A stretch of 7,500 bases of DNA from Clostridium sp. M62/1 (GTDB lineage Bacteria; Bacillota; Clostridia; Lachnospirales; Lachnospiraceae). The notes beneath the pieces were generated by a model, which saw only the letters and a program-made list of their open reading frames with translations, ran no database searches and was not told the DNA's origin. The DNA lies in NCBI RefSeq assembly GCF_020736365.1, contig NZ_CP085988.1, forward strand, positions 3,645,001 to 3,652,500. Reading direction: 5' to 3'. A program made the translations under genes and the position numbers. Shown in pieces: positions 1 through 5,855 of this stretch (positions within the stretch are counted from its first letter, which is position 1; every line of letters begins with the position of its first letter).

Positions 1-318
1 GAAAGGCTTCGAAATGTACTCATCTACTCCCAGCTTGAAGCCCTGCAGCTCATCCTGCTCCTCCCCTCTGGCTGTCAGCATGAGAATCGGAACCTGGGAG
101 TACTTTCTGATGGTCTTTAACACCTCCCAGCCATCCATTTTCGGCATCATCACATCTAAAAGAATTAAGGCAATATCCTTCTGCTCAAAGAAAATGTCAA
201 TAGCCTCCTCGCCGTCTCCGGCCTCCACCACCTGGAAGCCCTTAACGGTCAGGAAGTCCTTTACCAGCTTCCTCATCCTTGGCTCATCGTCCACCACTAA
301 TATTTTAAGTGTCTCCAT
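1..318 (-). CDS. OmpR/PhoB-type response regulator, receiver domain (partial, C-terminus beyond window)
   Basis: The reading frame begins METLKILVVDDEP and runs 106 codons to the window edge without a stop. It is a CheY-like receiver domain: acidic residues D10/D11 for Mg2+, phospho-acceptor D55 in LILLDVMMPKMDG, T82 in MLTARGE, and K104 in the YISKPF motif. The run ending GVDEYISKPF is typical of OmpR/PhoB-class regulators, so a winged-helix DNA-binding domain is expected in the missing part, probably followed by a sensor kinase gene. The ATG start at 318 follows AGAGG about 9 nt upstream and gives the normal short N-terminus. An in-frame GTG 14 codons upstream is possible but less likely. 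The gene is separated from the upstream TRAP operon by 158 bp and has its own candidate promoter. Its signal and targets cannot be inferred. Confidence 0.93.
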   Translation of the reverse strand, partial: METLKILVVDDEPRMRKLVKDFLTVKGFQVVEAGDGEEAIDIFFEQKDIALILLDVMMPKMDGWEVLKTIRKYSQVPILMLTARGEEQDELQGFKLGVDEYISKPF

Positions 319-382
319 ATCTGTACGCCTCTGCTTTCTAAATCCGGTTCTGCTTTTCACTCTCTGCCATTTTTATGGCTCT

Positions 383-388
383 ATCTTA
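383..388 (-). promoter_or_regulatory. Candidate -10 element of the response regulator promoter
   Basis: On the minus strand this reads TAAGAT, two mismatches from TATAAT. A weak TGGAAA lies 17 bp upstream as a possible -35. The predicted start of transcription would leave a leader of roughly 58 nt containing a small GCCAT-AAAA-ATGGC hairpin (366-379). A poor -35 next to direct repeats would suit an activator-dependent promoter. This is a by-eye prediction. Confidence 0.3.
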
Positions 389-404
389 ACAGATTACAAA
401 AAGC

Positions 405-431
405 ATTTCCACCATTTCACAGATATTTCAC
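405..431 (-). repeat. Three tandem GAAAT half-sites, possible OmpR-family operator
   Basis: On the plus strand ATTTC occurs at 405-409, 414-418 and 425-429. The last two extend to identical ATTTCAC copies with an 11-nt pitch; the first is ATTTCCAC. Steps of 9 and 11 nt put the copies on nearly the same face of the helix. They lie 17-43 bp upstream of the candidate -10 of the response regulator gene. OmpR/PhoB proteins typically bind tandem direct repeats with this spacing, so this may be an autoregulatory site. The repeats are seen; the function is inferred. Confidence 0.35.
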
Positions 432-476
432 TTTTTACGCCTTTCAGGAGAGCGGGCATGGCAGAAAGGGAGGTTA

Positions 477-1763
477 TCAGGAACCCAAAACTTCAGGAAG
501 CCAGGTTATAATTCCCGGCACATAGGCAAATACCATCACTGCTGCCATTTCTATCAGCAGAAATGGCAGAACCCCCTTTACGACATCGTTAAATTTCAGT
601 CCCGTCACTGAGCCGGCTGTAAAAAGGTTGTAACCAAATGGCGGAGTCACATAGCCGATTACCAGGTTAATTACGAAAATCATTCCCAGATGAAGGGGAT
701 CAAGGCCAAGCTCGATTCCCATAGGGACAATCACCGGCGCAATGATGATAATGGCAGCCACAGTGTCCATGAGCGCGCCTACCACAAACAGCAGGACCAT
801 CAGCACTAAAAGATACGTATACTTGTTTGTGATAATGCCGGACAAAGCTCCTATAATATACGTGGAAACCTGTGTTACCGACATAATCCATGATAAAAGA
901 TTGGCGGCTGCGATAATAATATCAACCATGGCCGCAGTTTCCATGGACTTTACCAGGGCCTTGGGAATATCGGAAATCCGAATTTCCCTGTATACAAAAA
1001 TTCCCACAAAAAGCGCATAGACCACGCCTACGGCTGCCGATTCAGTAGGTGTAAAAATTCCGCTGTAAATTCCTCCGAGAATAATGACCGGAAGCAGAAG
1101 GGCTCCCATGGCGGACCAGGTATTTTTCAGAACCTCTCTGATTGAAAAGGCAGTTCCCCTGTGCCTCAGAATTTCAGGATTTCTGATTGCTATGATCATG
1201 TTCACCACAATCAGCAGCGCAGCCAAGAAAAGTCCGGGGACAATCCCTGCCACAAACATCTGAGGGATAGAAATTCCCATGGTAACTCCATAGATGATCA
1301 TGGGAATGCTGGGCGGAATAATCGGCCCCAGCGCCCCGCCTGCCGCCGCCATCCCCGCCGCTGTCTTGAGGGGATATCCATTTTTTACCAGGGACGGAAT
1401 CATAATGCTTCCAATGGCCGCCACTGTCGCCGGCCCTGAACCTGTAAGGGCTGCAAACACTGCGCAGGATACAATTGTAACCACTCCGAGTCCTCCAGGC
1501 ATCCATCCCAGAAGGCTTTCCGCCCACCGGATCATCCTCTTGGAGATTCCCCCTCGATCCATCAGATCTCCGACGAATACAAACAGGGGGACGGCGAGAA
1601 GAGGGAAGGAATCAAGTCCCGTCACAGCCCGCTGACATACCAGCGCCAGAGGCTTTATATCCGTTGCCAGAAGAAACCAGATGCCGGAGCCAAGAATGGA
1701 AAATGCGACCGGAACACCTATGAAAATCAGCCCCAACATTATAAGAAACATAAATCCTACCAT
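477..1763 (-). CDS. dctM: TRAP transporter large permease subunit, DctM family
   Basis: This is a 428-residue, very hydrophobic protein of the size usual for DctM, the subunit that carries out ion-coupled substrate translocation across the cytoplasmic membrane. Family signatures are present in order: FAALTGSGPATVAAIG (about 103-118), GALGPIIPPSIPMIIYG (143-159), GIFTPTESAAVGVVYA (235-250) and GYVTPPFGYNLF (370-381). These glycine/proline/serine-rich segments match the conserved re-entrant regions of the family. The ATG at 1763 (MVGFMFLIML) follows GGAAAGGAGAC at normal spacing. The open frame extends further upstream, but that part is the shadow of dctQ. The start overlaps the end of dctQ by 7 nt (ATGGTAG), suggesting translational coupling. 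It is the last gene of the operon and no clear terminator was seen after it. The imported substrate is unknown. Confidence 0.95.
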   Translation of the reverse strand: MVGFMFLIMLGLIFIGVPVAFSILGSGIWFLLATDIKPLALVCQRAVTGLDSFPLLAVPLFVFVGDLMDRGGISKRMIRWAESLLGWMPGGLGVVTIVSCAVFAALTGSGPATVAAIGSIMIPSLVKNGYPLKTAAGMAAAGGALGPIIPPSIPMIIYGVTMGISIPQMFVAGIVPGLFLAALLIVVNMIIAIRNPEILRHRGTAFSIREVLKNTWSAMGALLLPVIILGGIYSGIFTPTESAAVGVVYALFVGIFVYREIRISDIPKALVKSMETAAMVDIIIAAANLLSWIMSVTQVSTYIIGALSGIITNKYTYLLVLMVLLFVVGALMDTVAAIIIIAPVIVPMGIELGLDPLHLGMIFVINLVIGYVTPPFGYNLFTAGSVTGLKFNDVVKGVLPFLLIEMAAVMVFAYVPGIITWLPEVLGS

Positions 1764-2254
1764 TTTCCAGTCTCCTTTCCCCTGAAGCTCTGAATCTGCC
1801 GCAGAAGATTCAAAACTGAATAAAACAGGACAAACACACCGCACACTGGAGCAGCTCCATAGATCAGCGCCATACTGACTCTGAGAGCCGGACTGAGCTG
1901 CAGCCTTACGGCATAAGCCACCTGAAAGCCATGCCAGATTAAAACGCCTGCCACAAGTATGATGATCAGACTGACTGCTATTTTCAGCGCTGTCTGCGCC
2001 TTTGCAGGCAGCAGATCCGTCACTGCTGTGACTGCGGCATGTGATTCTTTCTGTGTGCAGATAGCCGCTCCCAGGAAGTTGGACCAAATAAATGCATATC
2101 TGGCCAGCTCTTCTGTCCATGAAAGTGAATTATTAAGTACAAATCTTGTAAATACCTGAAGGACGCAGGCAAATATTAAAACTGCGAATGTTGCGCAAAC
2201 CAAAAAATACAACAGCCGTTCCACTATCTTCTTGATTTTTTCAATTCGCTCCAC
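1757..2254 (-). CDS. dctQ: TRAP transporter small permease subunit, DctQ family
   Basis: The 165-residue protein has four hydrophobic segments, at about 14-36, 49-66, 88-108 and 127-149, the standard DctQ topology. The family hallmark SWTEELARYAFIWSNFLGA lies at 45-63, with W46 and the acidic pair E48/E49. DctQ is the small membrane subunit that packs against DctM and helps receive the substrate-loaded binding protein. A basic, lysine-rich N-terminus (ERIEKIKKI) fits a cytoplasmic start. The start is a GTG at 2254, preceded by GGGGAGG 7 nt upstream; no better ATG is available. It lies 44 bp downstream of dctP, and its stop codon overlaps the dctM start by 7 nt. In many TRAP systems Q and M are fused; here they are separate. 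Confidence 0.93.
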   Translation of the reverse strand: MERIEKIKKIVERLLYFLVCATFAVLIFACVLQVFTRFVLNNSLSWTEELARYAFIWSNFLGAAICTQKESHAAVTAVTDLLPAKAQTALKIAVSLIIILVAGVLIWHGFQVAYAVRLQLSPALRVSMALIYGAAPVCGVFVLFYSVLNLLRQIQSFRGKETGKW

Positions 2255-2298
2255 TCCTATTCCTCCCCTCTTTCCATTTGCTCCCCTCCGGCTTCGAC

Positions 2299-3315
2299 TT
2301 ATTCTGTCCCTTCTTCCAGAGCAGACAGCAGATCAGCAACATAGGTGCCTCCTATTTTTTCAGCCCGGTCCGTGTAGAAAGAACCTAAAATCTGCTGAAA
2401 CTTCTCAACTTCTACATCTCTTACTATTGTCATACCGGCCTCTTCCATCTCTTTCAGCATCACCGACTCCAGCCGGGCATTATTTTCCCTGCTCTTTATG
2501 CCGGCCTCAACTGCCGCCTCTTTCAGAATTCTCTGTTCTTCCGGGGTCAGCCTGTCATACAGGTCTTTCGAGGTACAGATTAGCAGAGGCGAATAAAAAT
2601 GGCCTGTCATATTCAGATATTTTGCAATATCCGGAAAACCGTTCGTGTATATCACACTGATGGGAATATCGAGTCCGTCAATGGTTCCCTGCTGCAGGCC
2701 TGTAATCGTTTCAGACCACGCCATGGGTACCGCATTTGTTCCAAGGGCTGCATAGGTCGCAATATAGCTTTCTGTCTCCATACATCGAATTTTCAGCCCT
2801 TTAAAATCTTCAGGCTTTCTCACTGCCTTATTTTTCGTCACGAGATGACGAAAGCCTCCTTCCCCCCAGGCAAGAGCCTTAACACCGTATCTGTCATATT
2901 CTTCCAGTACAGACTGGCCTATTTCACTGTCCAGAATCCTGGCAGCTGTCTCACTGTCTTTAAAAATAAATGGCAGATCAAACAGTCCGGAAGCCGGAAC
3001 ATAGCCACTGGCGTAGGCATTTGTCATGACAGCCATATCCGTTGTTCCGATCTGCATTCCGGTAAACATCTCCCCTTCCTGTCCAAGCTGACCTCCTCCC
3101 ATCACATCAATCCTCATTTTTCCCTCGCTCTTTTCTTCCACCAGGTCTGAAAAGCTCTTGGCAAAAATGTAGTACGGATCATTTTCCACCGCTGCTGTCG
3201 TGAATCCAATCTGAAATACTTTCTGTGTCTCTTCCTCCCTGCTCTTTGAACATGCCGTCATTAAAACAGCTGCCGCAGCCAACAGACACAGCGCACCTGC
3301 CGTTTTCTTTTTCAC
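2299..3315 (-). CDS. dctP: TRAP transporter solute-binding lipoprotein, DctP family
   Basis: This is a 338-residue substrate receptor. Residues 1-21 form a lipoprotein signal peptide: basic KKK, a hydrophobic Ala/Leu stretch, then LMTAC with lipidated C22. It would be tethered to the outer face of the membrane, as expected in a Gram-positive. DctP-family motifs follow: GGGQLGQEGEMFTGMQIG (73-90), DLPFIF (113-118), GFRHLVTKNKAVRKPEDF (154-171), GLKIR with R177, and WSETITGLQQGTIDGLD (200-216). R177 aligns with the arginine that salt-bridges the ligand carboxylate in most characterised DctP proteins, so an organic acid ligand is likely. The ORF extends upstream, but the GTG at 3315 is preferred because it follows AAGGAGG 7 nt away and yields a signal peptide directly. 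The gene begins 26 bp after the hydrolase gene. The substrate cannot be specified. Confidence 0.95.
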   Translation of the reverse strand: MKKKTAGALCLLAAAAVLMTACSKSREEETQKVFQIGFTTAAVENDPYYIFAKSFSDLVEEKSEGKMRIDVMGGGQLGQEGEMFTGMQIGTTDMAVMTNAYASGYVPASGLFDLPFIFKDSETAARILDSEIGQSVLEEYDRYGVKALAWGEGGFRHLVTKNKAVRKPEDFKGLKIRCMETESYIATYAALGTNAVPMAWSETITGLQQGTIDGLDIPISVIYTNGFPDIAKYLNMTGHFYSPLLICTSKDLYDRLTPEEQRILKEAAVEAGIKSRENNARLESVMLKEMEEAGMTIVRDVEVEKFQQILGSFYTDRAEKIGGTYVADLLSALEEGTE

Positions 3316-3341
3316 GTTTTCTCCTCCTTCCTGACGTTTTG

Positions 3342-4205
3342 TCACCCGACTTCTCCTACCAGCTCTTCCGGAACTTTCTGAACCATATCTCTGATTTCTG
3401 CTGGTGAAAATCCGCTTTTTAATAGAGCACAAATAAATCGCTTCATTCCTTCCACCGGCACTTCTTTTCCTGACTGGCCCCGATCGGTTGCCAGATATAC
3501 ATTCGACAGACCGACGCATCTTATATTCCAAACCATCTCTTCCAGCGTACAGTCCCCATCTTCCACATTGGCCCAGTTCTTTTCAATCCTCACTCCCAGT
3601 TCTGCCAGTTCTCTCTGCACAGAGGCCGGAACTACAGTCCTTCTCCACTCCGGATGTGTTAAAACCATGTTTATTCCCCTTTTTCTGCCTTCCCGGCAAA
3701 CCAGAACAGCCTCTTCCATTCCCACATGTCCTGTAGCCAGAACAGCTCCGTAAAAGTGAACCAGGTCAAAGATTTCATATATCTCTTTTCTCAGTTTTCC
3801 CTGCCCGTCAATGATTTTTATACCTGCCCGCCTAAAAAAATCTCCAGGCATATCACCAAATTTAAGGCAGTTGTCCGCATCGCGGGTAGGAAGCCAGATA
3901 AACCTTCCTCCCAGCTGAAGTGCACTCTGCACTGCGTACGGATTCAGGCCGCCGGCCGGCCAGTTCAGAACCAAGCCGCCGTAAGCTTTTGCTGTAAATT
4001 TCTTGGTCCGATTAATTGCCTCCGCTCTTCCCACTGTACTCTCATAATGATTTTTAATCATGATCCCTGCCATACCGGCATCCTGGGCCTGCTGAACCAT
4101 CTGGTAATCATGAACGGATCGGTCAATATGAGAAGGTGAACTGTGGGCGTGAAGGTCATACGCTCCCCTGAGCAGTTCTTCTGCCATAGCCCAATATTGC
4201 TCCAT
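3342..4205 (-). CDS. DUF6282-like metal-dependent hydrolase (amidohydrolase-type)
   Basis: This is a 287-residue soluble protein without a signal peptide, so it is probably cytoplasmic. It resembles the DUF6282 family, which belongs to the amidohydrolase-like TIM-barrel proteins. Putative metal ligands appear in the usual order: an HxH motif in AYDLHAH (H19, H21), K51 and H53 in MIKNHYEST, H160 in ATGH, H184 in LTHPEW, and D241 in LATDRGQ. Other likely conserved blocks are LNWPAGGLNP (80-89) and FIWLPTRDADN (102-112). The ATG at 4205 follows GGAGG at a short 4-nt spacing; an ATG at residue 7 is an alternative start, while a start at 4289 would lie upstream of the likely promoter. The gene leads the TRAP operon, which suggests it acts on the imported compound. 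The reaction is unknown; hydrolysis of an amide, ester or lactone is inference from the superfamily. Confidence 0.82.
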   Translation of the reverse strand: MEQYWAMAEELLRGAYDLHAHSSPSHIDRSVHDYQMVQQAQDAGMAGIMIKNHYESTVGRAEAINRTKKFTAKAYGGLVLNWPAGGLNPYAVQSALQLGGRFIWLPTRDADNCLKFGDMPGDFFRRAGIKIIDGQGKLRKEIYEIFDLVHFYGAVLATGHVGMEEAVLVCREGRKRGINMVLTHPEWRRTVVPASVQRELAELGVRIEKNWANVEDGDCTLEEMVWNIRCVGLSNVYLATDRGQSGKEVPVEGMKRFICALLKSGFSPAEIRDMVQKVPEELVGEVG

Positions 4206-4242
4206 AATCCCTCCGTTTTTCTTTTTGCTGCAGCCTGAGAAA

Positions 4243-4251
4243 AGTATAGCA
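4243..4251 (-). promoter_or_regulatory. Extended -10 promoter of the hydrolase-TRAP operon
   Basis: The minus strand reads TGCTATACT: an extended -10 TG dinucleotide, one base, then TATACT (one mismatch from consensus). There is no good -35 at 16-18 bp, only T-rich sequence, as is common for extended -10 or activator-dependent promoters. The predicted transcript starts near 4236, about 30 nt before the hydrolase ATG. A weak core promoter with a LysR-type site near -60 suggests activation by the divergent regulator. Confidence 0.55.
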
Positions 4252-4285
4252 TGCAGAAATTCCAAAGAAAAACAAGTAGATCTTT

Positions 4286-4306
4286 CCATTTTTTCTGAAA
4301 AAACTT
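4286..4306 (-). promoter_or_regulatory. Candidate LysR-type binding site for the operon promoter
   Basis: On the minus strand this reads AAGTT, 11 bases, then AATGG, fitting the T-N11-A core of LysR-family sites. Its left arm lies in the 11-mer CAAGTTTTTTC (4307 down to 4297), which occurs again on the plus strand at 4463-4473 beside the lysR promoter. The site is centred about 60 bp upstream of the predicted operon transcription start, close to the usual position (about -65) of a LysR recognition site. The right arm is imperfect. Confidence 0.42.
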
Positions 4307-4339
4307 GTGCTGTATGAGGAAGAACAGAGCGCTTTATTT

Positions 4340-4370
4340 CTTATTTCCTATAAAATAAGCATTCCGGAAT
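4340..4370. repeat. Inverted repeats in the centre of the divergent intergenic region
   Basis: Two adjacent dyads are visible. CTTATTT (4340-4346) and AAATAAG (4353-4359) form a perfect 7-bp inverted repeat around a 6-nt centre. The 10-bp ATTCCGGAAT palindrome follows at 4361-4370. Neither is followed by a T-tract, so terminator function is unlikely. They could be operators for a second regulator or chance symmetry in AT-rich DNA. Confidence 0.3.
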
Positions 4371-4463
4371 CTTTTCTCTCAAAAGTTTTCTTGTTCTATA
4401 TTTCTATTTTTCTTGTATGATGATGATAAAATCAGATTTTTTCGTCTGAATAACAGATATTTC

Positions 4464-4484
4464 AAGTTTTTTCTTGTTGAACTT
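4464..4484 (+). promoter_or_regulatory. Candidate LysR autoregulatory operator (AAGTT-N11-AACTT)
   Basis: AAGTT at 4464-4468 and AACTT at 4480-4484 form a perfect 5-bp inverted repeat separated by 11 bases, a textbook T-N11-A LysR box. It covers the -35 hexamer of the lysR promoter (4477-4482), so bound regulator would block its own transcription, the usual negative autoregulation of this family. A second dyad, CAAG-T6-CTTG, sits inside it at 4463-4476. Confidence 0.55.
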
Positions 4485-4505
4485 CTCAATAAATAAAGGT
4501 ATAAT
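4477..4505 (+). promoter_or_regulatory. Promoter of the LysR-type regulator gene
   Basis: TTGAAC at 4477-4482 and a perfect TATAAT at 4500-4505 are separated by the optimal 17 bp. Transcription should start near 4512, leaving a leader of about 25 nt before the ATG at 4537. This is the strongest sigma-A-type promoter seen in the window. Confidence 0.75.
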
Positions 4506-4536
4506 ATCCAAAAATGGAACGATGTGGGGGAAACTG

Positions 4537-5481
4537 ATGAAACAGAGTTTTAAGATCTTTATGACAGTGGCTGAAGAATTGAGCATAGTGAAAGCTGCCA
4601 AGCGTTCTTTTGTCACCCAGCAGTGTGTGAGTGATCACATAAAAAGGCTGGAAGAAGAGTACGGAGTCCTGCTGTTTAACCGGAAACCTCACCTGTCACT
4701 GACAGAGGCCGGGGAAGTAATGTTTCAGTATCTGAGAAGCACAAAAATCTTGGAAAGCAATATGGAACGCACTCTGCAGGAAATGTCAGCCGGCAGAAAG
4801 GGTTCTTTTACAGTGGGACTCAGCACTTCCCGCGCTCAGATTATCCTTCCTCTTGTTCTTCCAAAATATTACGAACTTTTTCCCGAGGTCGAGGTATCCT
4901 TTTACGTAAATGACACTGTGATTCTTGAAAAATGCCTGATGGACGGCTCTATCGATCTGTTTTTAGGTGTCAATGCCAGCCATAATCCCGCTTTTCATAC
5001 AATGCCGATTATCTCTGACAAAATACAGCTCATTATCAGTGAGCACCTGTTTCAGCAGCACTTCGGAAGCAAGATGCTGTCTGAATTTTACAGCGGAGTG
5101 GATCTCACAGCCTTTTCGGGCGTGCCTTTCTCTCTCTACTATGAGACAGGCGCCATGAATGTGATCATCCGGCAGCATCTTTCAGACTGCGGCATCTCTT
5201 TAGAGAAAACACCGTACCATATAAGTGATTGCGATACCCATATTCTCCTCTGTTCCTCCGGTCTGTGCGCCGCCCTGATCCCCAAGATGCTCTCCCTTCG
5301 CGTCCATGAACACAATGCGAAATGCAGTCCGGGCCAGAGGATCCACATCTTCCCCGTTAAAAGCTTCCATTATCCGCTCCGGGTTGAACTAATCTGGCAC
5401 AAAAATATCACTCAGCCTTTTTACGTAAAAGTATTCTGCGAGCTGATAGACGAAGCCGCCAATCAGTTAATGAAAAAATAG
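4537..5481 (+). CDS. LysR-family transcriptional regulator
   Basis: This is a 314-residue protein of normal LysR length. The N-terminal winged helix-turn-helix occupies about residues 3-60: VAEELSIVKAAKRSFVTQQ, then VSDHIKRLEEEYGVLLFNRK and LSLTEAGE at 54-61. A linker helix follows at about 62-88. A periplasmic-binding-protein-like effector domain starts near residue 90 (GSFTVGLSTSRAQIILPLVL) and includes GSIDLFLGV (137-145) and a late SSGLCAALIPKML segment (240-252). The ATG at 4537 is preferred because the protein starts exactly at the family N-terminus with a G-rich element (GGGGG) 6 nt upstream; an ATG 15 nt earlier is a weaker alternative. It is transcribed away from the hydrolase-TRAP operon and shares its control region, so it is probably the operon's regulator, responding to the transported compound or a product. 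The effector is unknown. Confidence 0.94.
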   Translation: MKQSFKIFMTVAEELSIVKAAKRSFVTQQCVSDHIKRLEEEYGVLLFNRKPHLSLTEAGEVMFQYLRSTKILESNMERTLQEMSAGRKGSFTVGLSTSRAQIILPLVLPKYYELFPEVEVSFYVNDTVILEKCLMDGSIDLFLGVNASHNPAFHTMPIISDKIQLIISEHLFQQHFGSKMLSEFYSGVDLTAFSGVPFSLYYETGAMNVIIRQHLSDCGISLEKTPYHISDCDTHILLCSSGLCAALIPKMLSLRVHEHNAKCSPGQRIHIFPVKSFHYPLRVELIWHKNITQPFYVKVFCELIDEAANQLMKK

Positions 5482-5724
5482 GCCGTGGTAAAATCCCTGC
5501 CAGGCGGCAGGTTTCCTCGGCTCATAAATGCTTTTCGCAAAAACCGAAACTGCTGCAGCTGTAAATCCGGCTGTGCCTCATCCTACTGCCGCGTCCCTGC
5601 CGCTGTCTGCCTGATGCTGTCTTCCCGGGGACATCCACAGCCATCTCTGTTGCAGCCGTCCGCATTTTCTGAGACTTGTACTTTAACACAAAAATACTTT
5701 TATAAAGAAAAATTCTTATAAAAC
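5482..5724. other. Intergenic region with no convincing gene
   Basis: Short open frames exist on both strands: one of about 78 codons on plus, and one of about 47 codons on minus starting at 5669. Neither has a good ribosome binding site or recognisable domain. Just after the lysR stop, CCTGCC-AGGC-GGCAGG (5496-5511) forms a GC-rich 6-bp hairpin followed only by TTTCCTC. It could be a weak terminator for lysR, but the T-tract is poor. No tRNA or 5S rRNA sequence was recognised. Confidence 0.6.
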
Positions 5725-5748
5725 AAAAAAAGCCCTTTTCAGGACTTT
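5725..5748 (-). terminator. Rho-independent terminator of the rRNA operon
   Basis: On the minus strand, AAAGTCC (5748-5742) pairs with GGGCTTT (5735-5729) through one G-U pair around the loop TGAAAA. The run of T continues to 5725, giving seven consecutive T. It lies about 110 nt beyond the 23S 3' end in the direction of rRNA transcription. On the plus strand there is no comparable T-run, so it is unlikely to serve lysR well. Confidence 0.82.
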
Positions 5749-5769
5749 CTAAATAATCTTATGTATCTG

Positions 5770-5787
5770 GGGTATTCATACATACCC
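5770..5787 (-). other. Hairpin in the 23S rRNA trailer
   Basis: GGGTAT and ATACCC arms (6 bp perfect) enclose a 6-nt loop in the transcribed spacer between the 23S 3' end and the terminator. There is no T-tract after it, so it is more likely a trailer structure involved in processing or stability than a terminator. Confidence 0.4.
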
Positions 5788-5855
5788 TCAAAACCACACA
5801 TTGAACTTCCGCTCTTCCTTCTTCTTCCTACCTTCCATCCTTCCTACCCAACCTC

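Noticed and set aside
14..511. Plus-strand frame of 165 codons
   Set aside because: It is antisense to the receiver-domain gene and its upstream region. The minus-strand protein has full receiver motifs, while this one has none.
1764..2120. N-terminal extension of the DctM frame
   Set aside because: It overlaps dctQ out of frame, encodes no DctM-like sequence, and a strong ribosome binding site supports the start at 1763.
3316..3531. N-terminal extension of the DctP frame
   Set aside because: It overlaps the hydrolase gene out of frame. The GTG at 3315 has a good Shine-Dalgarno sequence and starts a lipoprotein signal peptide.
5496..5511. GC-rich hairpin after lysR as a firm terminator
   Set aside because: The stem is good, but the following TTTCCTC is too weak a T-tract to call with confidence.
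5530..5669. Minus-strand frame of about 47 codons starting MRTAATEMAVDV
   Set aside because: It lacks a Shine-Dalgarno sequence and lies downstream of the rRNA terminator. Its composition looks random, so I could not support it.
5485..5721. Open frame of about 78 codons on the plus strand after lysR
   Set aside because: It has no ribosome binding site, a low-complexity Ser/Pro/Cys-rich composition, no recognisable domain, and runs up to the rRNA terminator.
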